From the NCBI GenBank assembly GCA_037783545.1, contig JBBELK010000003.1, positions 3,658,001-3,722,000 of the forward strand: a DNA stretch of 64,000 bases. Direction: 5' to 3'. Source of the stretch: Henricia sp. BOLD:AAB3569 (Eukaryota; Echinodermata; Asteroidea; Spinulosida; Echinasteridae). Positions within the stretch are counted from its first letter, which is position 1. The number at the start of each line of letters is the position of its first letter. This document shows positions 1-9,883 of this stretch, one piece after another. The notes under the pieces are model-generated. The model did no database searches and was not told where the DNA came from. It saw nothing but the letters and a program-made list of their open reading frames with translations. A program made the translations under genes and the position numbers.

Positions 1-30
1 TGTGTTTCAACACGATTGTTTAAGAATGTC

Positions 31-241
31 TCTTCCATCACAAGTCTATCACAAGTCCAGAGCCGATAAAATCACAAGTCCGTTACAAGTCCGTTACAAG
101 TCCAGTAACAAGAAGCAAAGGATGAACACCCACAAAAGAATGCCTTTGTTGGAGTTCATTTGAATAGCTTGTGACTTGAATTAAGACCCAGGGACTTGTA
201 ATGGACTTGTGAAGGCTTGTGATGGATTCCACTACAACCCT
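31..241. mobile_element. MITE with ACAAGTC subterminal repeats, 5'-truncated copy
   Basis: Contains many ACAAGTCC/GACTTGT words and ends in ACTACAACCCT at 241. The central part (CTTTGTTGGAGTTCATTTGA, CTTGTGACTTGAATTAAGAC) also occurs at 4560-4916 and 27194-27415. The left terminus (AGGGTTGTAGTCGA in the other copies) is absent. Dense short subterminal repeats without coding sequence are typical of hAT-like non-autonomous elements; the superfamily is a guess. Confidence 0.8.
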
Positions 242-926
242 GGTCTCTTCATGATTCTAATTATTTCACTCCACCATGATTGTAAAATCATTTTAACCAG
301 ATTTTAACCGGCTGAATACATTGTACCCACATACAAGCTAACGTTACCGAGAGTTACTCATAGTTGCAAGGAGTGGTATCCATGTGCACTCTAGACCCCA
401 ATACCCCAAGCGGTGACACAAATGATGTACATTGTTTTTAATTGATAATTAAGAATTCTATCCGAGGAACATTAAACCAATTTCCAGGAGAGAGTAACAT
501 GCGTGCGAGCCAGGTGCGTGGGAACAACTTGGCCCATACCATAACATCTTCACAAGTTTGCCAACGTGTACAGACATGTCCAGTACATGTACGTCAGATT
601 ATAAGTTGTCTGTGTGGATTTTAATTCCTTGTGAGAAGTGAAACACATCTTCTGCAGACTTTTCGTTGTTTTTAGTCTTGGTGTGAACGGGATGAGAATT
701 TTCAATGAAGTACTGAGATTGCATAAGAAAGCTTTTTCCCCCTCTTTTTTGGACACTTTTACGCCCACAGACAAGCAACTTTACTTTGTGTTGTTTCTCT
801 TCTCCCAGGTGTATAAGTTGACATAGGGGAACCTAACTAACTGGTGTGGAAGGGTGGGGTGTCCCTGTAATGGACTGGCATTCCATCTATGGGAATCACT
901 GACTACCCTCTAAACATCTTGATGTT

Positions 927-1273
927 GTGAATAGGGATGGGACATTTAACTGGTTAACTGGTTAACCGTTTAACTGGTTAACTGTTTAACCAAAAAAGAT
1001 CGAAAAACTTGTTTCGCCGAACGTTTAAACGAAACCCAATTTTAAAGAATATACAATAGTTTTCAGGGGGTTATTTTTAATGACTTCATGAAATTGAAAT
1101 AAATTTATATGGGGTCGTAGTAACATTTTGGAAGTCTAGGTGTATTGTATACATGCATCTATAAACACCAGCAACAACCTTTAGTGTCGGCCGAACGGTT
1201 AACCCGTTAACCGACACTTGAAAGAATTGCAAACCGGTTTCTGAATTAACCGTAAATTCCCATCCCTATTCAC
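927..1273. mobile_element. MITE with GTTAAC subterminal repeats
   Basis: A perfect 16-bp terminal inverted repeat, GTGAATAGGGATGGGA (927-942) and its reverse complement (1258-1273), encloses 347 bp. Just inside each end lie clustered GGTTAAC/GTTAACC words (950-990 and 1195-1225), as in hAT-type elements. No coding sequence is seen. Confidence 0.85.
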
Positions 1274-1370
1274 CAGTATTTGGATTTTGCTTCTGACCAT
1301 TGCAATTTTTACACTGTAAATTTAGTGGCCTCGCGTTCCGACCCTAGCATGATTTTACTACAGTACTTGA

Positions 1371-1641
1371 GGCCAATTTCATAGCGCTGCTTAACGGCCG
1401 ATTTTCTGTTAACCAAGCATCTGCTATTTCATAAGCATCGTGAACGGTAAGTAACTGAAAACGTGCCTTTACTGCTTGGCCAAACTTTGCTTAAGATAGT
1501 GATGCAACAATAGCCGTCTCCAGGCGCACGCATGCTTAAGCACGCCTTAACCATAAAATACACACATGTAGCAGTTAACTCGTCTGCTATAGTAAGCACG
1601 CCTTTTCAGCTAATGCTTAAGCAGCGCTATGAAATTTGTCC
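1371..1641. mobile_element. MITE with GGCCAATTTCATAGCG ends
   Basis: Begins GGCCAATTTCATAGCGCTGC and ends GCAGCGCTATGAAATTTGTC, a terminal inverted repeat of about 22 bp. Inner sequence also repeats GCTTAA/AAGCA words. Related ends occur at 10111-10513 (GGGGCCGATTTCATAAA), near 29810 (GGGCCAATTTCATAAAAC) and near 27088 (TTTATGAAATCGGCCCC). Confidence 0.8.
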
Positions 1642-1721
1642 CTGCTGGTTGTTAAGCAGTTTGCAAACGTTTTGTGTAGTAATTATTACAACTTTGAAAT
1701 AATTCCTGAACCACACTAATG

Positions 1722-1960
1722 CATAGTTCCGAGTTTGCCTAGTTAGCCCCACCCCCTTGGATATTGTTGCTATGGCTCACACGCTATCGTCAAAATGGCG
1801 ACACACAACGCACAAAGCAATGGGACTTTCAACGGAAAGCACAGATTCATTGGAGAAAACTCAAAGGTATTCATGTTTCAGGGTCGACAGTTATCTTAGA
1901 ACACACCGAGTAAAGGGTCAGTAATACAGGGATGTCATATCATGACATACGTGCTTTCGT
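1722..1960 (+). repeat. 239-bp duplicated block with short ORF, copy 1
   Basis: This block recurs at 60122-60360 with about 95% identity and no gaps. It has a GC-rich start (CCCACCCCCTTGG) and then ATG in CAAAATGGCG at 1795. A 34-codon reading frame (MATHNAQSNGTFNGKHRF at its start) follows, with a stop at 1897-1899. Inside the frame AAAG|GTATTC looks like a splice donor (after 1866). It could be the 5' end of a duplicated gene or of a transposon; no family was recognised. Confidence 0.85.
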
Positions 1961-2742
1961 TGGTTTACCAAATAATTTTGGGGAAGCTTGTGGAAACAGT
2001 TTTCAATCTCGCTGTCTCTATATTATACTCTACAACCCGTAGTTTGTTAACCCACACCACATATTCCAAATGGCAATCATGCTCCGCATTTATTGAAGAA
2101 CAACACGAAATCCCAACATAGAAATGGATCTATATATTTAGGTGAGATATTAGTGGGGATGATTTGTCGGCGATGCCTCACTGGAAATTTGAGCAGTTTG
2201 CTAAAAGTCATGACATTTCCCCCACGCGGCAGCGTGTGTGTCTTCGTGCAGCCCAGACCCCAGCTTGGCAAACTCACAAATCACGCTCTCCATAACTTGA
2301 CTAGATCTGTCCCAGGTAACATGTTTTATGAGGACATTAAGCTTCATTTTGGCCTCTATTTTAAGCATGGCTCGTTGTATGTATATATAAATTGCACCTC
2401 AACAATTCGTGAATGGAGCTTCAACCCTGAAGCCTGAAGGGTTTGGAAATGGGTAGATAAACTGTCCTACTTTCATCTTTGTTCTTGGGTCCCAATTTTA
2501 ATTTATTTTAATTTGATTTATTTACATCAGAGTAAATCGTAATTGTGAGGTTCAAATTTTGACGGAAAATCTACCATTTTAGTTATGTCACTAAAATGTG
2601 TAACAGATATCTGCCTTGAAAATGTGATTTAGCTTGCATCAGTGAGAATGAATGTTAATTAGGGTTTCTTTTTTGCTCTTACTGGACTTGCATTGATTAG
2701 CACTGTATACTTGGTGCTTCCCCAAGACACAACTTTATAGCG

Positions 2743-2798
2743 TGCTCAGGTGGGACTCGAACCCACGACCTCCTCCATACTAGGCAGATGTCTGCCTT
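2743..2798 (-). pseudogene. Truncated tRNA-like sequence (3' half)
   Basis: Read on the minus strand, GGTCGTGGGTTCGAGTCCC forms a perfect T arm (GTGGG/CCCAC) with a consensus Pol III B box, followed by CTGAGCA. The 5' half with the A box is missing. Probably a decayed tRNA gene or SINE head. Confidence 0.6.
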
Positions 2799-3832
2799 TG
2801 TCGTTTATTTTTTTATTTTCCGAAGATTTTTCAACCCATTTTTTAAAATAATTAATATATATTTTTAAAATTTCTCCTCTGCTTGTAAGCTTCCTGCCCT
2901 AACGAGGAAAGGGCCCCTTCATGACCTTTCCCTGTCTGGGTCGTGCCCCCACGCTCCCGTCCGGTCGCAACACTTGGTATTCACACAACTCTCATGCCAA
3001 GAACGCGATATCCTTTTTTGTTGCCAGTCGTCAGCGCTCGTTAGCCCGCGGGCCCACTGACACTTTGGTATGATACCATACCTGTGTGATGATACGGAAC
3101 AGGCATTGGTGAATTCCTGTCATAACAGATATTGCAGGCTCTGCAAATGAATTTAGTAAACAGGGATCTCGATCCCAGAGATGGTAAGCGAGGGGGAATC
3201 GCTGTTAAGGGGTCGTCCAAAGTTGTCAACATTTTCATGAAATGTCAACATTTTACAGTACATGTAAAGTCGTCATGTAAAGCCTTCGACCCACCTCCCC
3301 CTTCCTGCACTTTGTAGAACCATGAAAATGTTGACCACTTTTGACGGCCCCTAAGATGATTTGGGATTGCACTAGCTTGATTACACTGTGGCTTATTGCA
3401 GTTAGCGCTTTCATATTCCTGTAAGTCTGGTGACTGTTTGAGCTTAACCAGCAGCTAATTTTGTAATTCTTAAAAGACAGTATTTTTTTGTTCTAGCAGA
3501 ATATCACCCACGATCAGCTAAACTCGGTATGCAGCACAAAACATTTGTTATACCGTCTTAAACTGCCCTGCAAATAAATCCGTAATTTATACTCCCTGAA
3601 GTTTAAAAATCTCCCAGGACTCCATGCTTTTATTGATTTATCAGTGAATAGATGAAGTTTTTCTGCTTGTCCTCCACAGTCGATGACCTTAATTCCCAGT
3701 TTGCCAGCTTGAAACATAAATATTGCTGTAATTTTTTACGACTCTCATTCAATTAAGTAATCCAACAATTCATCAAACTTTCAACAGGCAGTATAACTTG
3801 TCAAAACTGGCATCTGCCATCGAAATTGCATG

Positions 3833-4053
3833 CAGGACCAAGCATTGACATTAACCAAGGCCACCTAGGCCAATGGCCTCATGCCCTGCTGAGTTGGTCC
3901 CAATTGAGGCCAACTTGACCAGTATGCCCTATCCCAGGCCTTGACATTAACCGAGGTCACCAAGGCCAATGGACTTATGCCATGCTAAATTGGCCCTGAT
4001 GGCCCCTTCAAGATACACTTTATGATGCCAACTTGGCCAACATGCCCTATCCT
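3833..4053. repeat. GGCC-rich repeat (CCTTGACATTAACC family), copy 1
   Basis: Contains two diverged tandem units starting CATTGACATTAACCAAGGCC (3843) and CCTTGACATTAACCGAGGTC (3939), each followed by GGCCAATGG and ending with GCCAACTTG...GCCCTATCC. The same unit occurs inverted at 63081-63244. Confidence 0.8.
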
Positions 4054-4559
4054 TTTCTAGCAAATTATCACTGTATCAAAACATTTTCTAGACTCCATGA
4101 TGTTTGTTATGATGTTTTCGTGAATATTTTGTGAGGACATTTCCAACATGCCATAAACATTGGAGCAAACACTCTTGCTCAGTAGGGGCACCTTTTGAGG
4201 CATCTTCAGCTTCAAAAATCGCGGATGGTGTCCCATGGTAGACCTGTCTGGACAAGAATAGTTCTTGGTTGGTTGTGAAAAGGTCATCCACGCAGCTAGC
4301 CCAGTGGTGGTGTCGTGTTTGCAGCAACAGCCATACCAATTGTGAGGTTAAACTTGGGCCAAGATGTTGGGAGGGAGTGTGCATGGGCGTGGCTAGACTT
4401 GAGCTGTGGGGGTGGGGCTTGTGTCACTCTATACTTGTTGAGAGTTGCATCATGTAGTAGACAAAATTTAAACACTATTGAGAATTGAAGGAATATAGCT
4501 GGTGCATTGTTACTGCATGAAATAGACACGATTCTGGAGCTGATTTAACACAACATAAA

Positions 4560-4916
4560 AGGGTTGTAGTCGAGGCCATCTCGAGTCCATCATGAGTCTA
4601 TCACGAGTCCATCTCGAGTCCATCTCAAGTCCATCACGAGTCCATCTCAAGCCTTCACCACAAGTCCCTGGGTCTTAATTCAAGTCACAAGCTATTCAAA
4701 TGAACTCCAACAAAGGCATTCTTTTGTGCGTGTTCTTCCTTTGCGCGTGTTCTTCCTTTGCGCGTGTTCTTCCTTTGCGCGTGTTCTTCCTTTGCGCGTG
4801 TTCTTCTTTTGCTTCTTGTTACTGGACTTGTGACCGACTTGTGCGGGACTTGTCACGGACTTGTGATTCTATCGGGTCTTGACTTGTGATAGACTTGTGG
4901 TGGAGTCGACTACGAC
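4560..4916. mobile_element. MITE with ACAAGTC repeats, expanded inverted copy
   Basis: Starts AGGGTTGTAGTCGAGG and ends GAGTCGACTACGACAT, giving imperfect terminal inverted repeats. It is the reverse complement of the copies at 31-241 and 27194-27415. It is longer because GAGTCCATC-type words are multiplied on the left (4578-4650) and a 17-bp unit is tandemly amplified inside (4725-4808). Confidence 0.85.
4725..4808. repeat. 17-bp tandem repeat, five units
   Basis: The unit GCGCGTGTTCTTCCTTT recurs with GTGTTCTTC starting at 4730, 4747, 4764, 4781 and 4798. The corresponding position in the other two MITE copies holds a single unit, so this array arose inside the element. Confidence 0.95.
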
Positions 4917-5204
4917 ATAAGTAACTATAAAGCTACATGTATTGAGAATTATTTAAATTTGATTGATTGTATATAAATTTGCAACATGAACAGCAAATCT
5001 GAGACTGATATCAAACTAAGATATCATGGAAGAATGCAGTTTAACATCAAAAACAAGAAATCATGAGACTTTCCAGATTACCCTGTTCTAACACAGGATT
5101 CTTGTATTATCAGGAACAAGAACAAGGAATTAGGACCTAAAATTGTGCTTGTTATAAGCAGAAATAGTTTTCTTATTAATAAAGTGTAATTGTACATATG
5201 TGGT

Positions 5205-5345
5205 GTTGCGGGTTCAACACCCGGCTGTGGTACTTGTGCCCTGCCACACAATTGCTTCACCCTTTGGAAGGGATGTAAAGCCGATGGTCCACAACACGCT
5301 TTTGTGAAGAGGATTACTCAGTGCCTCTGGCCGTTGGCTGCCAAT
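5205..5345 (+). mobile_element. SINE-like fragment
   Basis: GGGTTCAACACCCGGCTGTGG resembles a tRNA B box. GAAGGGATGTAAAGCCGATGG and TTTGTGAAGAGGATT then match the body of the SINE-like copy at 31531-31840. The tRNA A box is not present. Confidence 0.65.
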
Positions 5346-5487
5346 GGCGCCACCCACCTAGTATTTTTATGTTTACGGTAGGCGGAAGACGCTTGCAAGT
5401 TTCAGGCAACTCAGCCTACAGGCTGTGAAATGAAGCGCCATAAATTGATTATGATGTACAGCACATGTGAACTTATTCGTATAATAT

Positions 5488-6052
5488 ACAGTACCGGCCA
5501 AACGTTTGAGTACACTTGTTGAAAGCTATGTATTTGCAATTTGTCTGTAAGATTGACCCTCATTTCGTTGAGTAATCACAGCTTGCCCTTTTCTTTACTC
5601 AACTGGGGTCCTTTTGCCATTTTACAACAGTTGTGTATGTAAGAAAGGTTTGTAGACTAGATAGCTATCTGATAGTGGTCAAGAACTGACTGGTGCCAAT
5701 ACTGTGCATTCAGCTAGTACAAAGTGATTTTGGACACGCTCCAGGGACCTCAGAAAATCAGAGAACGGTCAGAACACATGCAAAAGAACCAATTACACAT
5801 AATCTGTTACATAATATAATATTGTATTCATTGAAGTTTCTTAAAATTTGTGTGACCTTCAGAGGCTACTTTTTTTAATATGAAGCCAGAGGTGGCTATT
5901 TTGAGGAATGAGACATTTTTAAAGTTTCAGGCACATTTCTATGACATGCATTGAATATATTGGTTGCATGATTTTTTGTACTTGGCATAAAATGCTGTAA
6001 AATTTTACTAAACAGTTTTCAACAGGTGTACTCAAACTTTTGGCTGGTACTT
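5488..6052. mobile_element. Tc1/mariner-like element, internally deleted
   Basis: The left end ACAGTACCGGCCAAACGTTT and the right end AAACTTTTGGCTGGTACT form terminal inverted repeats of about 27 bp with a few mismatches (shared core GTTTGAGTACAC). TA dinucleotides lie at both borders. The wording closely matches Tc1-type ends known from animals. Only 565 bp remain and no transposase reading frame is seen, so the copy is non-autonomous. Confidence 0.8.
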
Positions 6053-6090
6053 TATAAATGTGATAATTGACTGATTAATTAATTAAAAGG

Positions 6091-6271
6091 TTGGGCTTTT
6101 GCAGACTGCCATTTTAGGAGTCAAAATTAAGGTATCTCATTGGTGTTTTGCTGTGCGTCTGCATTTGAAAATGCGCACCATGCGCTAATGCATTGTGACG
6201 TGGTTTCATTTGACTCCCAAAACAATACAGACAACGCACATGTGTGGTGCTTCGCAAGAGCTCAATAGGAA
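6091..6271. repeat. Left arm of inverted repeat flanking the mib1 exon
   Basis: This segment (starting TTGGGCTTTTGCAGAC, containing GACGTGGTTTCATTTGACTC and CGCACATGTGTGGTGCTTCG) is repeated in reverse complement at 7127-7304 with high identity apart from small indels. It ends about 50 bases before the mib1 exon. The pair probably represents two copies of one element inserted in opposite orientation. Confidence 0.85.
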
Positions 6272-6322
6272 TAGCCCCCTACATGGAGTAATTCTGTCTT
6301 TTTACCCATGTACCAATCACAG

Positions 6323-6474
6323 GATTCGGAAGGTGACACGGCTCTTCACGATGCAATAAGCAAGAAACGTGATGATATTCTCTCGTTGTTACTGGAGAAC
6401 AATGCCGACATCTGCGTAACCAACAACAATGGCTTCAACGCTCTCCACCATGCCGCGCTTCGTGGGAATCCAAG
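6323..6474 (+). CDS. mib1: Internal exon of Mindbomb E3 ubiquitin ligase (MIB1 type), ankyrin repeats
   Basis: This exon encodes 50 residues plus two bases of a split codon. The translation starts [20 protein letters not shown], passes through [17 protein letters not shown], and is nearly the same as the ankyrin region of vertebrate MIB1. It covers one ankyrin repeat (TALHDA helix, LLLENNAD turn) and the first helix of the next. Mindbomb ubiquitinates Notch ligands such as Delta in signal-sending cells; its ankyrin block lies between the N-terminal MIB/ZZ domains and the C-terminal RING fingers. The exon opens in phase 0 after a pyrimidine-rich acceptor ending in CAG (6320-6322) and closes with AG before the donor GTATGT (6475-6480). 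The leftover AG fits the serine that follows NP in vertebrate MIB1 (AG|Y). No stop, frameshift or missing residue is seen. No other mib1 exon was found in the window, so the gene runs off at least the right side. Confidence 0.95.
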
Positions 6475-6742
6475 GTATGTGGCTTGTCTTGTCATGGTAA
6501 CACACTCATTCATAATTGTCTTGATTTAGGTTCAATCTTCCTTTCCAACCACAGTATTGCAACGCTGCAAAATTGGCACTGGATTCATCAGTAATATATA
6601 GTTCATGGCGCGTACTGCACAAGCTATGCCTCACGGATGTTCAAATTGTCAAATCAGTATTCGGGTAGTGTTTACCACAGCAAGTGACCTTAGGAATTGT
6701 CGGATTCAACCCGACAATTGGGGGGGTTCAACTCTACCCAAA

Positions 6743-6789
6743 AGGTAGATTGAAAAAGGCGGTCTGATCTGCCTTTTTCAATCTAACCT
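6743..6789. repeat. Short perfect-stem hairpin in intron
   Basis: AGGTAGATTGAAAAAGGC pairs with GCCTTTTTCAATCTAACCT around a 10-base loop, with one extra A. It is followed directly by a second small palindrome, CTAAGTGTTCACACTTAG. It lies between the two arms of the larger inverted repeat. No known RNA family was recognised. Confidence 0.7.
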
Positions 6790-7126
6790 AAGTGTTCACA
6801 CTTAGCGCCAACCCGGAATTAGATCTGGCAGAGCTAGGTTTAGTGTAATCAGGCCTAAAAATGATTTAACGAAAAAGTGCGTAGCTTGCGCAACTTTTGA
6901 AAATGGCATAGCTTGTGTGTAATTATCACAGGAGTGTTGCACAACTTACGCAATATAAAGTGTGCGCAAGTGAGCTTACGCAGTGCGTAAGGTTTTGTGA
7001 AATCGTCTCCAGTTTGTATCATGGCAGTACCACGGTGAATGTGAGCAGATCTTGGTCATCCTGTGTGCCTTTTACCACTTTGTTTTCACAATTTTCTTGG
7101 GGAAATGCTGGCTTTGTTGTATCCTG

Positions 7127-7304
7127 TATTGAGCTCTTGCGAAGCACCACACATGTGCGTTGTCTGTGTTGTTTTGGGAGTCAAATGAAACCACGTCACC
7201 ATGCATTTTCAAATGCGGACACACAGCGAAACACCAATGAGATACCTTAATTTCGACTCCCAAAATGACAGTCTACATGTGTGCGGTGGTCTGCACAAGC
7301 CCAA
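7127..7304. repeat. Right arm of inverted repeat flanking the mib1 exon
   Basis: Reverse complement of 6091-6271, beginning GAGCTCTTGCGAAGCACC and ending near CACAAGCCCAA. It carries about 18 extra bases (ACCGCACACATGTAGACT on the reverse strand) near the outer end and lacks a few bases of the left copy. It lies about 650 bases after the exon. Confidence 0.85.
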
Positions 7305-7455
7305 TATGCATATACATGTAGGGACCCATGGCGGTAGTTCCATTTTCCACAACAGAATAAATGATCTCTGGGAGGGGTGGTTATCTTATTGAAGGGTTTA
7401 TCCCTCTGTAGGGCTTGTAGAACAACTGCACTAGCGTGATTCAAGACTACCAATT

Positions 7456-7528
7456 GGCTTCATAGCTCAACTGGTAGGGTGTCTGCACGTTAAGCAGAAG
7501 GCCCGCGGTTCAAATCCCGGTGGAGCCA
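7456..7528 (+). tRNA. tRNA-like gene, GTT anticodon position, probable pseudogene
   Basis: A 73-base cloverleaf can be drawn: acceptor GGCTTCA/TGGAGCC, D arm GCTC/GGGT, anticodon stem TCTGC/GCAGA with loop ACGTTAA. It has A box TAGCTCAACTGG, B box GGTTCAAATCC, discriminator A, and TTTTT just after (7534-7538). Oddities: C instead of the invariant T before the anticodon, and two mismatches in the T stem (CGCGG/CCCGG). The anticodon would read Asn, but the body is not that of a normal eukaryotic tRNA-Asn. Either a decayed tRNA or a tRNA-derived SINE head. Confidence 0.6.
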
Positions 7529-7992
7529 AGTTGCTTTTTACTGCATCCAGATTTCCTAAACTTATGGACATTTGTCTGTAACAGAATCCTGTGTAACATT
7601 TCTGTGGCTTTAAAAAGTTTGTCTCCAGGCTATATGTGTATTAGTTGTGCAGTGTAGCCGTTTTTGAAACAGTATAGCGTCAGCGTGTTGCTATGATTGT
7701 TTTGGTGCCTTCTCGAGGTATGAACTTGAGCACATGATATGCATGTCGCTCGCCACTTGTATAGTGTCTTTGAGTTCTGGTCAGTTTAAAAGGTCGTTCG
7801 TGACTCGTGATCTCGTATATTGTTCACTTGAATGTTCACTTCCTCTCTGATTGGTCAGAGATAATCACATGACAATCCAGAAGAAATACCGTAAATAATA
7901 ATACATGTAGTCAAGACATTCTAAAGTACTTGAGCTCATCAGAGCAAAGGAAAATATGACGTTATGTACAACCGTAATATGCAAGAGTGGGA

Positions 7993-8034
7993 CTTTAAAG
8001 ATCACATGATCATGTGGACAAATCATGTGATCTT
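7993..8034. repeat. Short inverted repeat AGATCACATGAT
   Basis: AGATCACATGAT and ATCATGTGATCT are separated by 11 bases and form a compact hairpin; the arms contain CACATG/CATGTG E-box words. No function is evident. Confidence 0.6.
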
Positions 8035-8446
8035 GCCGCTGAATGCTAATTGGTCAGCCAGACATTCAGTACTGTGCATCCGCCAGCTTTATTGCACCAA
8101 TCATATGCACTAATTGTTTACAAAACAGCAGAGGTTTTGGACATTTTGTGTAAATTGTTCAAGGTAGGAGATGTATTTTTTATGGGAATATTAAAAAGGC
8201 CAATTGCTTCCGCAAATTTGAAATTGGATGACTTGTCAAAGTACGGTAAAATAACCCATTATCGTAATGAAACAACTCACTGTACTGAAATCCAGCCCCT
8301 TTTAACAGTTCATGTTGCTAATTTGCATGCCTCGACCTTTTGGAAAGCATCACGTACATGTAGATCCCAATGGGATCTCAATCAGATTTGTGCTATAGAT
8401 ATAAATCACCGTAATCAGGATTAACACTGTACGCAGTATTTTATGT

Positions 8447-8532
8447 TCAAACAACCTTTTTGTGAAGGATTATAGCTGGTTCAAACAACCTTTTTGTGAA
8501 GGATTATAGCCGGCTTAAACAACCTTTTTGTG
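8447..8532. repeat. 34-bp tandem repeat, about 2.5 units
   Basis: TCAAACAACCTTTTTGTGAA plus GGATTATAGC(T/C)GG recurs with starts at 8447, 8481 and 8515, nearly identical between units. Confidence 0.9.
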
Positions 8533-8803
8533 CCCGAAAATTGCCTGTGAGTGATGCTCTGGGTGCTTAATGCTGTGTCTCTGTGCAATTGTGTCCCTGT
8601 GACAGGAAATCAGATATGTTTAGAGTTATCACTGCTGGTTACAAAGAAACATTGGCCGGTACCTCCAACTTGGAGTTTCTCCCATTTATGTTGTTTTTAG
8701 TAGTTTTTCTGGAGCACCATACCACTCTTTCTCTTTGTGAAGTAGGCCTAAATGTACCAACAACAAGGATCAAACGTCTTGGGATGAGAGACAAATTGTA
8801 ATG

Positions 8804-8873
8804 GCCTTATCGGGATTCGAACCAGAGACCTCTGACTCACTAGGCAAGCGCTCTACCAGCTGAGCTATAAGGC
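8804..8873 (-). pseudogene. tRNA-like sequence, left arm of palindrome
   Basis: The minus strand reads GCCTTATAGCTCAGCTGGTA, then GGTTCGAATCCCGATAAGGC: complete acceptor pairing (GCCTTAT/ATAAGGC), consensus A and B boxes. The T stem has one mismatch (TCTGG/CCCGA). The anticodon region (CTTGCCTAGTGAGTCAGA) cannot form a normal five-pair stem. Only 70 bases long. Mirror copy at 8970-9039. Confidence 0.7.
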
Positions 8874-8969
8874 ACAGTTGGTATACTCCATGATTGCGCT
8901 ACATGTACCATGCAACACCGAGAGAAGAATTGGGTCCATAGAGAAAACCTGATGGAGTATACCAACTGT

Positions 8970-9039
8970 GCCTTATAGCTCAGCTGGTAGAGCTTCTGCT
9001 TAGTGAGTCGGAGGTCTCGGGTTCGAATCCCGATAAGGC
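8970..9039 (+). pseudogene. tRNA-like sequence, right arm of palindrome
   Basis: Same tRNA-like unit as 8804-8873 but on the plus strand: GCCTTAT/ATAAGGC acceptor, A box TAGCTCAGCTGG, B box GGTTCGAATCC, and a perfect T stem (TCGGG/CCCGA). The anticodon arm is degenerate. Related fragments lie at 26255-26301 (-), 46792-46820 (+) and 63356-63425 (+), so this is a dispersed tRNA-derived family. Confidence 0.7.
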
Positions 9040-9883
9040 TCCTATGATCTTTCTCTCATCTCAAGTTTGGTTGTTTTATTTCATTAGTGATCAGGCACCT
9101 TACTAGATGTTGTGTTCAACCACAAGGTTGTAAGGGCAAGGTCCCTCCGTTTGGCAAGCATTATGCAATTCGTCTTCCCAAATAGGATGTGAACCCACAG
9201 CATGCATATCGACCTTTTCAGGGTTTCTGCACACAATGGACCTTTCCCATTACCTTGAAAACCTTCCCTGTACATGTATGTGCGCGTCATGTATGCGCAC
9301 TGTTCGATTTAACAACAACACAAAACGCACAGTCCATATGCACTGGAAAAAGCTGCATCCCAGCAATGGCGGATGTATACGGGGAAATGGTCTTATAGAA
9401 TTGGCATAATTTGACATGAGAAAATTAGAAAATTTGAAAATTTTCTAATATAGATTGGTTCCCGCTAGAGATGGCATTCCTCAGTAAGCGATAGGATTGG
9501 GAACCGGTCTATGCATGTCAAAGGTCCGCTGTACCAATTATGCTAATTCCATTGTGTGCGGAAAACCCCGAAAAAGTCTACGTATTCTAGACATATCAAA
9601 GAATAGTGCAAGGCCATCACAAGGCCATTGCAAAGTCTGTTACAATTTTCAGGAAAACTTGCTTAAGAAAACTAACCTCAAAAAACTGTATCATATAAAA
9701 ACAAAACAATTAAAAACATAGATTCAGTCCCAGTAACGCATCCAAAGTGCATACTCACATGAACTGGTAAATATTGCTTTGGAGTATCTGCGCAATGTCC
9801 ATAGTTGCATTGCTTTAAGCAACATGTGGAGTGTTCGTTGCGACTGGTTCCTTGAGATGTTATACGTATCCCAGTTGTCAGAA

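Larger units (their letters stand above)
1..6322 (+). other. mib1: Upstream mib1 intron (partial)
   Basis: This sequence precedes the mib1 exon and ends in its splice acceptor (TCTGTCTTTTTACCC tract, then CAG at 6320-6322). The exon preceding it in MIB1 would encode the end of the previous ankyrin repeat; I did not find that code here, so the intron probably starts left of the window. It holds MITE copies, a duplicated 239-bp block, a GGCC-rich repeat, a SINE fragment and a deleted Tc1/mariner-like element, each listed separately. The stretches 242-926, 1962-2740 and 2800-3830 show no recognisable gene. Confidence 0.7.
8801..9045. repeat. Head-to-head tRNA-like palindrome
   Basis: Arms 8801-8892 and 8952-9045 are inverted copies (about 93% alike) that run beyond the tRNA-like units into the shared flank CCAACTGTG/ATGGAGTATACC, with a 59-base spacer. 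The identical flanks show that the whole block, not just the tRNA part, was inverted and duplicated. Confidence 0.85.

Noticed and set aside
2093..2437. Possible preceding mib1 exon upstream of 6323
   Set aside because: The 114-residue frame lacks ankyrin signatures such as TPLH or LLDFG.
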